Below the pieces are notes generated by a model. That model ran no database searches. It saw only the letters and a program-made list of their open reading frames with translations, and had not been told where the DNA came from. This document shows, piece after piece, positions 8,055 to 15,803 of a stretch of 64,000 nucleotides of DNA. Location of the stretch: contig CAJTKU010000008.1 of NCBI GenBank assembly GCA_910577015.1, positions 1-64,000 of the forward strand, read 5' to 3'. Within the stretch, counting starts at the first letter, position 1; every line of letters begins with the position of its first letter. Position numbers and translations under genes: made by a program. Source of the stretch: an uncultured Lachnospiraceae bacterium. Its GTDB lineage: Bacteria > Bacillota > Clostridia > Lachnospirales > Lachnospiraceae.

Positions 8055-9332
8055 ATGGAAAAAAGGGGATGGATGGCATTTATCTTTATCTGTACATGTG
8101 TGCTTACGGGAGTTACAGGGTGCGGAAAAAGTGAACCGGAGCCTGTATATCCCGTCATACAGGCAGAGCAGGATTATGAGAAACCAAAGCAGGTGGAGGT
8201 TATACCCAAAGAAGCCATGAGAAACGGTATCAACAGTTTTGCTTACCATATGTATGATAAACTCGGGGAGCAGGAAAACGTGTTTTTTTCCCCGTACAGT
8301 CTGTGCAGCGCGCTTTCACTTCTGGATGTAGGTGCGGATTCCGAAACAAAAGAAGAACTGGAAGAATTGCTGGGCATCGCAGATTTGGACGCATGGAATG
8401 GGGAAATGAAAGGGTATCTGGAAAAAGAATGGAGTGATGACACTTTTGTCATAACTGCAAATGCCATATGGATGGATGAAAACAAAGAATTTGCCCCAAA
8501 TGTGCAGGCTGACTTTTTGCAGCCGGCAGGATACTATTATAAATGTGAAGTGTTTAAGGCGGATTTCAGGGAAAATCCCCAGGACGCAATCCGGGAGATA
8601 AACAACTGGACGGACAAAAATACAAGGGGTATGATACCGCAAATCGTGGGGGCAGTACCGGCAAACACCGTAATGGCTTTGCTGAATGCCGTTTATTTTG
8701 AAGGAAAATGGGAAACACCGTTTAAGAAAGAGAGTACTTTTGAAGATACTTTTCATGGAACGGACGGGGACAGCCGTGTGGAAATGATGAACCAGTACAG
8801 GGAGGATTATGCCTATGTGGAATGCGGCGGCATAAAAGGAATAGCGCTTCCGTATCTGGGCGGGAATGTGGTTATGAAGGTGTTTTTACCGGCAGAAGAC
8901 GGAGAGGATATCACCGCTTTATTTTCTGTGTTGGATATTGAAGAGAGAGAAAAACTGTTAAACAGTCTGGATGACGTGGAAAAAAAGGAGATAAGCAGGC
9001 TTGCCCTCCCGAAGTTTTCCATGGAAAAAAGCATTGACGGCATAGAAGAAATTTTACAGGATATGGGTGTGGCAGCAGCATTTCGCGAGGATGCCGGTTT
9101 TGACAAAATAGGAACGGGTTTGTACGTTTCCCGGATACTTCATAAGGCAAAAATTGAAGTGGATGAGGAAGGAACAAAGGCCGCTGCCGCAACGGCGGCG
9201 CTGATGAATGACAGCGCTGCTCTCATGGAGGAGGAATTCACAGAATTTATAGTGGATAAGCCGTTTGTCTATGTGCTGCAGGATGCAGAAACCGGAATTA
9301 TTCTTTTTATGGGCAGGGTAAATAACCTGTAA
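8055..9332 (+). CDS. Lipoprotein serpin (serine protease inhibitor)
   Basis: A 425-residue serpin with a lipoprotein signal ending at VTGC (cysteine near residue 23), so it is probably tethered outside the membrane. The serpin core runs from NSFAYHMYDKL to FMGRVNNL. The reactive-centre hinge is inhibitory in type: EEG-T followed by AAAA at residues 371-379, the small residues needed for loop insertion. Counting 17 from Glu371 puts P1 at or near Ser387 (context MNDSAAL), a small-residue bait suggesting elastase-like or subtilisin-like targets. GGGAGGT precedes the ATG. Gut Firmicutes serpins are known to block host elastases; a bacterial protease is an equally possible target. Confidence 0.9.
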   Translation: MEKRGWMAFIFICTCVLTGVTGCGKSEPEPVYPVIQAEQDYEKPKQVEVIPKEAMRNGINSFAYHMYDKLGEQENVFFSPYSLCSALSLLDVGADSETKEELEELLGIADLDAWNGEMKGYLEKEWSDDTFVITANAIWMDENKEFAPNVQADFLQPAGYYYKCEVFKADFRENPQDAIREINNWTDKNTRGMIPQIVGAVPANTVMALLNAVYFEGKWETPFKKESTFEDTFHGTDGDSRVEMMNQYREDYAYVECGGIKGIALPYLGGNVVMKVFLPAEDGEDITALFSVLDIEEREKLLNSLDDVEKKEISRLALPKFSMEKSIDGIEEILQDMGVAAAFREDAGFDKIGTGLYVSRILHKAKIEVDEEGTKAAAATAALMNDSAALMEEEFTEFIVDKPFVYVLQDAETGIILFMGRVNNL

Positions 9333-9410
9333 TAACCGGAAATACGGGATTGTTACAAATTTTTTTGTGAAAAATGCGTGAAAGGGCTACCTTTTCTTTG
9401 GGATATAGAT

Positions 9411-9416
9411 TATAAT
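9411..9416 (+). promoter_or_regulatory. -10 box before the foldase gene
   Basis: TATAAT at 9411-9416 lies 72 bases before the foldase ATG and after the serpin stop. No good -35 is found 17 bases upstream (TACCTT), so the promoter may need an activator or another sigma factor. Confidence 0.45.
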
Positions 9417-9487
9417 GATAAAGCATGTGGCATGGGACAAGATAATATAAAGAGTGCCATCATGAGAAAAAGGAAGGAGATATCCCA

Positions 9488-10993
9488 ATGTCAGAAAAAG
9501 AGACAACACAGAAAGTTGTGACAAAGTACGATAGAAAAGTACAGAGGAGAAAGGAACAAGAGTTAAAAGAGCAGAGACAGAAAAAGATAAACAGAGTGAT
9601 TGGCATTGCGATTCTGGCTGTTATCATTATTGCCCTGGCAAGCATTCCGGTAAGAAAATATATTGCAACCCATTCCACTTACATTACGGTGGGTGGCGAT
9701 GATATAACCAGGGCGGAGTTTGATTATTATTATAATCTGGCAAAGAACGAATACTTAAACACGTACGGAAGTATCATGTCTTACATGGGACTCAATGTAA
9801 ACAGTGATTTTTCCACCCAGCGTTACAGTGAAACCATGACCTGGCAGGATTATTTTGAGCAGCTTGCCGTGGACGCCATCAAGCAGAATAAGGCGTTGCT
9901 TGCCGAGGCAGAGGCAGCAGGTTTTACTTATGACGTATCCAAAGAGTATGAAGCATTTGCGAAGTCATTGGAAAACGGGGCAGCCGAGTCAGGAGAGTCC
10001 CTGGGAAGGTACTATAAAATCAATTTCGGTAGGTATGCGTCAGTAAGCAGTATCCGTCCGTATGTGGAAGAGGGATATCTGGCGGCGGCATATTACAATA
10101 CCGTTTCTGAGCAGAAGGGCGCTTCCGACGAGGAAATCAAGGCATACTACGAGGAAAATAAAGCAGAATACGACAGTGTGGATTTCCTGCTCACAGAGAT
10201 TGAAGCCCAGATACCGGAGGCAAAGACCGTGACGGACGAAGCGGGTAATGAAAGCACGGCAGAGCCGACAGAAGAAGAAATCCAGGCAGCCATGGACGCG
10301 GCAAAGGAGAAGGCAGAAGAAGCGCTTCAGGTTATCGAGACAGAAGGCACAGAGAAAACAGGAATCCAGAAAGCAAGTATTCCCATTGTTTATAATGACT
10401 GGCTTTTTGACGAAGCAAGAAAAGAGGGCGATACAACGATTGCCGAGGATACGGAAGCCCATAAATATTATGTGGTGCTGTTTAAGAACAGGTATCTGGA
10501 CGAAACGCCTACGGCAACCGTCCGTACGATTGTAACGTCGGCAGGCAACAGTGAAGCCATCCTTGCAGAGTGGGAAGCGGCAGGCGGCACGGAAGACGCT
10601 TTTATCAGTCTGGTGGGAGAATACAGTGAAGACACTTATACCAACAGGAACGGCGGTCTGTATAAAGAACTGGGACAATCCAATGCAGAAAGCGCCCTGA
10701 ACGCATGGATATTTGACGATTCCAGAAAACCGGGTGATGTGACTACCATTGCGGAAGACCTTTACACATACATTGTTTATTATGTGGAGGAAAGCCGTCC
10801 TACATGGCAGGCAAAGATTGCCAGTACGCTTTTAAGTGATATCATGGAAGCATATCTTGAGGAAATCAAAGGTAAGTGCGAGGTATCCGACCCTAAGGGC
10901 CATCTTGCTTATTTAAAAGCGGAAAATACCAATAACACTGTGGCAGGTGCGGATGAAACTGCAACCGTACCTGTGGAAACAGAAACAGAGTAA
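9488..10993 (+). CDS. Membrane-anchored PpiC/SurA-type peptidyl-prolyl isomerase-like foldase
   Basis: A 501-residue protein with a very basic cytoplasmic N-terminus, a single membrane segment at about residues 38-58, a SurA-N-like helical region (about 70-200), an acidic insertion rich in Glu and Ala (about 235-280), and a PpiC-like parvulin region near residues 340-440 (TVRTIVTSAG, GGLYKELGQS, WIFDDSRKPGDVT). Such proteins fold secreted proteins at the outer face of the membrane, like PrsA, though here held by a membrane helix and not a lipid. A terminator separates it from the HtrA-like gene, which may still be partly co-expressed. Isomerase activity is not certain. Confidence 0.8.
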   Translation: MSEKETTQKVVTKYDRKVQRRKEQELKEQRQKKINRVIGIAILAVIIIALASIPVRKYIATHSTYITVGGDDITRAEFDYYYNLAKNEYLNTYGSIMSYMGLNVNSDFSTQRYSETMTWQDYFEQLAVDAIKQNKALLAEAEAAGFTYDVSKEYEAFAKSLENGAAESGESLGRYYKINFGRYASVSSIRPYVEEGYLAAAYYNTVSEQKGASDEEIKAYYEENKAEYDSVDFLLTEIEAQIPEAKTVTDEAGNESTAEPTEEEIQAAMDAAKEKAEEALQVIETEGTEKTGIQKASIPIVYNDWLFDEARKEGDTTIAEDTEAHKYYVVLFKNRYLDETPTATVRTIVTSAGNSEAILAEWEAAGGTEDAFISLVGEYSEDTYTNRNGGLYKELGQSNAESALNAWIFDDSRKPGDVTTIAEDLYTYIVYYVEESRPTWQAKIASTLLSDIMEAYLEEIKGKCEVSDPKGHLAYLKAENTNNTVAGADETATVPVETETE

Positions 10994-11005
10994 GCCGGTA
11001 AGGAT

Positions 11006-11045
11006 AAAAGCTGCACGGAACGGACGTTTTTGTGCAGCTTTTTTT
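11006..11045 (+). terminator. Rho-independent terminator after the foldase gene
   Basis: AAAAGCTGCAC (11006-11016) pairs with GTGCAGCTTTT (from 11032) and is followed by a T run to 11045. The HtrA-like ribosome binding site begins only about 16 bases later with no room for a separate promoter, so the downstream gene depends on read-through or a promoter inside the foldase gene. Confidence 0.85.
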
Positions 11046-11070
11046 AACTGTTACAGGGAACGGAGGTTTT

Positions 11071-12396
11071 ATGGGCATGTCTGATGCAGAACAGAATAAA
11101 CAGTCCGATTTTATGATAGAAAAAATAAAAGAAAGACCTGTTAATAAGAAAAAACTGCTGCGAAGGACGATAACGACTGCGGCAATGGCAGTTATTTTTG
11201 GCTTGATAGCATGTCTTACCTTTTTAATTCTTGAGCCGCTTTTCAGCAACTGGCTTTATCCCGAAGAAGAGCCTCAGGCAGTGGTATTTCCCGAAGAATC
11301 AAATGAAGTTTCTCCGGAAGACATGCTTGTGGAGGAAGAAGTGCCTTCCCTGCAGGAAGCAGTTGAATCCGTCATACTGGAGGATGAGCAGATTCAGAAG
11401 ATTCTGGAAAATATCCAGCTTGACAAAGAGCATTACATGCAGATGTACCAGGCGCTCCTTTCCTATACTACGGAATTGTCCGCTTCCATGGTTACGGTTA
11501 CCGGAGTCGCTTCGGATGTGGACTGGCTGAACGATACTTATGAAAGTACGGGCCAGACGTATGGCGTGATTATTGCCAGCAACGGAAAGGAATATCTTGT
11601 TTTAACCGACAGAAATACGATTATTGATGCGGAAAGCATTACCGTAACATTCGGCGCTGACACAAGGGTTGAGGCTTCTTTGAAACAGATGGACAGTCAG
11701 ACAGGTCTTGCAGTGGTATCCGTGCCGTTAGCCCAGGTGCCGGAGGAAATAAAGGAAGAAATAAGCATAGCGGCGCTTGGCTCCTCCAATACCAGAAATC
11801 TTGTGGGGACGCCGGTGGTAGCGATGGGGTGTCCCATGGGAATAGTGGGTTCTGTGGAGTATGGCATAGTGGCGGCAGCAGGAAGCCCGCTCGGAAAGGT
11901 GGATGCCAACTACAAGCTTTTGACGACCGATATCTATGGCAGTCCGGGTTCAGTGGGAGTACTCTTTAATATGCAGGGGCAGATTGTGGGCATTATTACG
12001 CCAAACAGGACAAGTTCCGATATGAAAAACGCAGTTACCGCTATCGGCATTTCGGAGCTGAGAAAACTGATTGAAAATATGACCAACGGAAAAGAACCGG
12101 TTTATCTCGGAGTAAGCGGGATGGATGTCACGGTAAAAGCAAACCAGGAAACGGGAGTGCCGTTTGGGGCATATGTAAGAGACGTGGCAATGGATTCTCC
12201 CGCCATGCTGGCAGGTATCCAGCGTGGGGACGTAATTGTGGCGATTGAACAGGAAGAAATTAACAATTTCAGCAGTTATACGGCAGCGCTTATGAAACTG
12301 GAAGCAGGAGAAACCGCTACAGTAGTCGTGCAGAGACTGGTACAGGACAGCTACAAGGAAATGGAAATGGAAATCACGCTGGGAACAGCAGAGTAA
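11071..12396 (+). CDS. HtrA-like membrane protein with degenerate protease triad and PDZ domain
   Basis: A 441-residue protein: cytoplasmic tail, membrane segment (about residues 31-52), acidic linker, trypsin-like fold (about 130-320) and C-terminal PDZ domain (YLGVSGM... SPAMLAGIQRGDVIVAI). Aligned to DegP, the catalytic His position in LTNNHV is Asn182 (VLTDRNTI), the Asp of DLAV is Gly212 (TGLAVV), and the GNSGG loop is GSVG with Ser294 kept. It is therefore very unlikely to be an active serine protease and may instead bind misfolded or secreted proteins. The start at 11071 follows GGAGG at 11062-11066; 11077 is an alternative. It lies directly after the PpiC-type foldase. Confidence 0.82.
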   Translation: MGMSDAEQNKQSDFMIEKIKERPVNKKKLLRRTITTAAMAVIFGLIACLTFLILEPLFSNWLYPEEEPQAVVFPEESNEVSPEDMLVEEEVPSLQEAVESVILEDEQIQKILENIQLDKEHYMQMYQALLSYTTELSASMVTVTGVASDVDWLNDTYESTGQTYGVIIASNGKEYLVLTDRNTIIDAESITVTFGADTRVEASLKQMDSQTGLAVVSVPLAQVPEEIKEEISIAALGSSNTRNLVGTPVVAMGCPMGIVGSVEYGIVAAAGSPLGKVDANYKLLTTDIYGSPGSVGVLFNMQGQIVGIITPNRTSSDMKNAVTAIGISELRKLIENMTNGKEPVYLGVSGMDVTVKANQETGVPFGAYVRDVAMDSPAMLAGIQRGDVIVAIEQEEINNFSSYTAALMKLEAGETATVVVQRLVQDSYKEMEMEITLGTAE

Positions 12397-12463
12397 AAAG
12401 GCTGCTTCGTGAAGAAGTTCCGTGGGGTTTGAGATTCCGTGAAGCGGAATTAAGGAGGATTGA

Positions 12464-13408
12464 ATGAAATACATCAAAGATTATAAGGAAGGCGACCGGA
12501 TTTTTGATATTTATCTCTGCAAGCATAAGCAGTCTGCGGTGACAAAGAACGGAAAGCCCTATGAAAATGTGATACTTCAGGATAAAACGGGTACTCTGGA
12601 CGCAAAAGTGTGGGACCCGAACAATGCGGGGATTGAAGAGTTCGATACGCTGGATTATATCGAAGTATATGGTGAAGTGAACAATTTTCAGGGTGCGCTG
12701 CAGGCAAATATCAAGAGAATCCGTATTTGCAGGGAGGGAGAATATGACCCTGCAGATTATCTGCCCGTCAGCAGCAAGGATAATGATACCATGTATCAGG
12801 AACTGCTCGGCATAATAGAATCCATTGAAAATACATATATGAAACAGCTTTTACAGGCATTCTTTGTGGAGGATGAGGGATTTGTCAAAAAGTTCCGAAA
12901 ATCTTCCGCCGCCAAGACCATGCACCATGGTTTTGTGGGCGGTCTTTTAGAGCATACGCTGGGCGTAACCAGACTGTGCGACTATCTGTGCAAGTCCTTT
13001 CCACTTTTGAAAAGGGATTTGCTTTTGCCTGCCGCCATGTTTCACGACATTGGGAAAGTGAAGGAAATATCCCTTTTCCCGGAAAATGATTATACGGATG
13101 ACGGACAGCTTTTAGGACACATTATCATGGGATGCGAGATGCTGGAAGAAAAGATACGCGATATTCCCGGTTTCCCGGCAGTGCTGGCTTCCGAGTTAAA
13201 GCACTGCATTCTGGCGCATCATGGGGAATATGAGTACGGTTCTCCCAAGAAACCGGCGCTGTTTGAGGCGGTGGCGTTAAATATGGCGGACAATACAGAT
13301 GCAAAACTGGAAATGATGACGGAAATATTAGGCAGCAGCCCGGATAACGGCTGGCTGGGCTATAACCGGGTATTTGAAACCAATCTGAGAAACAGCAGAA
13401 TGGAATAA
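12464..13408 (+). CDS. YhaM-like 3'-5' exoribonuclease (OB fold plus HD domain)
   Basis: A 314-residue protein with an N-terminal OB-fold nucleic acid-binding domain (about residues 1-90, ending NNFQGALQANIKRIR) and an HD metal-dependent phosphohydrolase domain. HD residues are seen in MHHGFVGGLLEHTLGV, MFHDIGK and LKHCILAHHGEYEYGSP. This matches YhaM/Cbf1, a 3'-5' exonuclease for single-stranded RNA and DNA in Firmicutes. The length matches B. subtilis YhaM. GGAGG precedes the ATG. It is probably in one transcript with the HtrA-like gene upstream and rlmD 31 bases downstream. Confidence 0.87.
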   Translation: MKYIKDYKEGDRIFDIYLCKHKQSAVTKNGKPYENVILQDKTGTLDAKVWDPNNAGIEEFDTLDYIEVYGEVNNFQGALQANIKRIRICREGEYDPADYLPVSSKDNDTMYQELLGIIESIENTYMKQLLQAFFVEDEGFVKKFRKSSAAKTMHHGFVGGLLEHTLGVTRLCDYLCKSFPLLKRDLLLPAAMFHDIGKVKEISLFPENDYTDDGQLLGHIIMGCEMLEEKIRDIPGFPAVLASELKHCILAHHGEYEYGSPKKPALFEAVALNMADNTDAKLEMMTEILGSSPDNGWLGYNRVFETNLRNSRME

Positions 13409-13439
13409 TGTTTTTCTTTAGAGGGGCATTGGAATACGG

Positions 13440-14990
13440 ATGGAATATAAAAAAAATGATGTGGTGGAAACAGTCATTGAAGATATGGGCACGGCAGGGG
13501 AAGGCATCGGAAAACCGGACGGATTCCTGCTGTTTGTCAAGGACGCCGTAATTGGCGATACGGTAGAAGCCAGAATCACGAAAGTGAAAAAAAATTATGC
13601 TTATGCCAGATTAGAGAAGGTGCTTGCGCCTTCTCCTTTTCGCGTGAAACCCGTTTGTTCCTGCCACAGGCAGTGCGGAGGCTGTCAGCTTCAGGCGATG
13701 GACTATGAAAGACAGCTTTTGTTTAAACAGGATAAAGTAAAGAATCATCTGGTAAGGCTGGGCGGTTTTTCCGAAGAGGAAGTAAAAAAGGTAATGGAGC
13801 CGATTGTGGGCATGGAATCCCCGTACCGGTACCGCAACAAAGCCCAATATCCTATCGGAAAAGACAGGGAAGGAAACCCGGTGGCCGGATTTTATGCCGG
13901 CAGAACCCACTCCATTATAGCAAATACGGATTGTTTTCTGGGCAGGGAAGAAAACAAAGAAATACTGGAAACCATCCTTGCCTATATGAAAGAATTTCAT
14001 GTGCCGCCATACGAGGAAGAAAACGGAACAGGGCTGATACGCCATGTCCTGATACGCACAGCCTTTGCAACCGGACAGATTATGGTGTGCGTTGTCCTGA
14101 ACGGGCGTAAAAAAGAAGGCGGATTTCTGCCTTATCAGGAGGAATTGCTGAAAAGACTTGCCAAAATCGACAACATGACAAGCGTGTCGGTAAGCATTAA
14201 CACGGAAAAAACAAATGTTATTATGGGAAAAGAAGTCCACACCATATGGGGAAAGGATACCATCCGGGACTGTATCCGTGTCCGCGACATGGAGAAAGAA
14301 GATATGGCATTTACAGGTGAAAAGCTGGAATTTGCCATATCCCCGTTGTCTTTCTATCAGGTAAACCCCTTGCAAACGGAAAAATTATACAGTTTGGCAT
14401 TACAGTATGCAGGCCTTACGGGAAAAGAAACAGTCTGGGATTTATACTGCGGTATCGGGACGATTTCCCTGTTTCTGGCAACGAGGGCAAAGCAGGTTTA
14501 CGGCGTGGAGGTCATACCGCAGGCCATTGAGGACGCCCGGGCAAATGCGAAACGCAGCCATATTGAAAACGCGGTGTTTTTTACAGGAAAGGCGGAGGAA
14601 GTCCTGCCGGAATTTTATGAAAGGCACAGTCATGAAAAGGAAAGCGGCAGTATGGCGCGCCCTGATGTCATTGTTGTGGACCCGCCCCGCAAGGGCTGTG
14701 ATGAAAAGTGTCTGAAGGTCATGCTGGAAATGGCCCCCGAAAGGATAGTCTACGTCAGCTGCGATTCCGCGACCCTTGCCAGGGACCTGCGTATTTTGTG
14801 CGACGGCGGTTACGAGCTGAAACGGGTGCGCCCGGTGGACCAATTTGGGCATACGGTGCATGTGGAGACGGTTTGCTTATTGTCCAAACTTAAAGTCGAG
14901 CATCATATTGAGGTAGAAGTAAACCTTGATGAGATGGAATTGACGAAGGTGGAGAGCAAGGTGACTTATGAGGAGATTAAGGGTAAGTAA
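13440..14990 (+). CDS. rlmD: 23S rRNA (uracil-5-)-methyltransferase RlmD, C-terminally truncated
   Basis: A 516-residue SAM-dependent rRNA methyltransferase. Order: TRAM RNA-binding domain (about 1-60), a cysteine cluster CSCHRQCGGCQLQAM that binds an iron-sulfur cluster, central domain, and Rossmann methyltransferase with LYCGIGTISLFLA, VVDPPRKGCDE and the catalytic-base-proximal YVSCDSATLARDL. It methylates C5 of U1939 (and in Firmicutes possibly U747) of 23S rRNA. The catalytic domain is complete. After it, the frame enters the family-specific Firmicutes tail (IEVEVNLDEMELTKVESK) and stops early; the remainder of that tail is found out of frame just downstream. Confidence 0.93.
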   Translation: MEYKKNDVVETVIEDMGTAGEGIGKPDGFLLFVKDAVIGDTVEARITKVKKNYAYARLEKVLAPSPFRVKPVCSCHRQCGGCQLQAMDYERQLLFKQDKVKNHLVRLGGFSEEEVKKVMEPIVGMESPYRYRNKAQYPIGKDREGNPVAGFYAGRTHSIIANTDCFLGREENKEILETILAYMKEFHVPPYEEENGTGLIRHVLIRTAFATGQIMVCVVLNGRKKEGGFLPYQEELLKRLAKIDNMTSVSVSINTEKTNVIMGKEVHTIWGKDTIRDCIRVRDMEKEDMAFTGEKLEFAISPLSFYQVNPLQTEKLYSLALQYAGLTGKETVWDLYCGIGTISLFLATRAKQVYGVEVIPQAIEDARANAKRSHIENAVFFTGKAEEVLPEFYERHSHEKESGSMARPDVIVVDPPRKGCDEKCLKVMLEMAPERIVYVSCDSATLARDLRILCDGGYELKRVRPVDQFGHTVHVETVCLLSKLKVEHHIEVEVNLDEMELTKVESKVTYEEIKGK

Positions 14991-15141
14991 TCTCTATATT
15001 GCGCAGATAAAACAGAAGTGTGGTATTATTGAGAGGGTATATTACAATTTGCCGAAATCGGAAAATTTCAGACAGTCGAAATGACTGCCAGAAAAAGAAG
15101 CAGCTATAAGGGAAGCGTTGAAACATTTTCGAATGATTTAA
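14981..15141 (+). pseudogene. Decayed remnant of the RlmD C-terminal extension
   Basis: Read in the frame shifted relative to rlmD, the sequence after the stop encodes VSNLYIAQIKQKCGII then NLPKSENFRQSK, an in-frame TGA, then LPEKEAAIREALKHFRMI and a natural TAA at 15139-15141. This is the conserved tail many Firmicutes RlmD homologues carry. About seven codons at the junction plus a frameshift have been lost, and one nonsense codon has been added. The methyltransferase core itself stays intact. Confidence 0.8.
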
Positions 15142-15162
15142 AAAAATTTATTATAGAAATTG

Positions 15163-15198
15163 CAAACACGTAGATGGCATCTTTCATCTACGTGTTTG
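15163..15198. terminator. Strong bidirectional hairpin terminator
   Basis: CAAACACGTAGATG (15163-15176) and CATCTACGTGTTTG (15185-15198) form a perfect 14-bp stem with an 8-base loop. It separates the rlmD transcript from the minus-strand DUF3892-like gene and so could serve both strands, although the T tracts on either side are short. Confidence 0.7.
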
Positions 15199-15211
15199 AT
15201 GTAAATATTGA

Positions 15212-15487
15212 TTAGTTTCTTGGCAATTTTAATAGATTGTCATTCGGGGTATCATTTGGCTCTGAACGAACATATTTTTCTTGCTTACTGCTGAGTGCAG
15301 GGATTAAGTTTGGATAAGGATAAATGTTTACCTGAATGGAATCAGGGTTCTTTTTTAGGTAATCATATAAGGATTCTTTGGCAAAGTATCCTGGGTTAGT
15401 ACATCCTTCTACGTAAATTTCGGATATTTCAGTAGTATTGTTGGACTGTGCACATCCTGTTTTCATTTTTATTTTTATTGCTTTCAT
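15212..15487 (-). CDS. DUF3892-like small protein
   Basis: A 91-residue protein of unknown function. The N-terminus is basic (MKAIKIKMKTG), the middle holds ITEIYVEG-like and NPGYFAKESLYDYLKKNP segments, and the C-terminus ends in KYVRSEPNDTPNDNLLKLPR, the pattern typical of DUF3892-like proteins, which carry an adenine-nucleotide-independent small beta-rich domain of no known activity. GAAAGGAAATATAG lies just upstream of the ATG. It is AT-rich like the IetAS island beside it and is transcribed away from it. Family assignment is by pattern memory and is moderately certain; no function should be inferred. Confidence 0.65.
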   Translation of the reverse strand: MKAIKIKMKTGCAQSNNTTEISEIYVEGCTNPGYFAKESLYDYLKKNPDSIQVNIYPYPNLIPALSSKQEKYVRSEPNDTPNDNLLKLPRN

Positions 15488-15627
15488 TTTCTATATTTCC
15501 TTTCAAATTTTTTTGTGAATATTCTATATAAACAATAAGAAAAGAAATCAAGTCGAACAAAAGTTTCGGTTGTCTGGGAAATTGTTCTGTGTTAAACTTA
15601 CTTTGGATGAAGTACATTTGTACACAG

Positions 15628-15667
15628 AGGCCAGTGTTCTATTCGCTTAGATGCTGGTTTCTTTTTT
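15628..15667 (+). terminator. Orphan plus-strand terminator in an intergenic region
   Basis: CCAG at 15631-15634 with TCTA pairs with TAGA and CTGG at 15653-15656 across the loop TTCGCT, with a small internal loop, and is followed by TTTCTTTTTTT. No plus-strand gene lies between the rlmD remnant and this point, so it may end a small RNA, or rlmD read-through. The rest of 15488-15803 is AT-rich and holds only the two promoters. Confidence 0.5.
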
Positions 15668-15738
15668 TATTGAAATTTTTATTTGTTTTAATTACATAAT
15701 TACTATAACACGACTCAATAAAAAAGTCAATTAAATTT

Positions 15739-15777
15739 TGTCCCAATATTGACAAAAATGTCCCATAGAGATATAAT
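15739..15777 (+). promoter_or_regulatory. Perfect consensus promoter with direct-repeat operator for the ATPase/subtilase pair
   Basis: TTGACA (15749-15754) and TATAAT (15772-15777) are both perfect and 17 bases apart. The heptamer TGTCCCA occurs at 15739-15745 and again at 15759-15765, exactly 20 bases apart, so two helical turns, flanking the -35 box on one face of the DNA. A repressor bound there would block polymerase. No regulator gene is adjacent. Confidence 0.8.
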
Positions 15778-15803
15778 TAAGAAAAAGACAGGGGTGGAGC
15801 ATT

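Noticed and set aside
10040..10678. 212-codon minus-strand frame opposite the foldase gene
   Set aside because: Cys- and Phe-rich translation typical of antisense shadow; no start signal; the plus-strand gene is well supported.
13611..14375. 254-codon minus-strand frame opposite rlmD
   Set aside because: Shadow of the methyltransferase frame with no recognisable domain.
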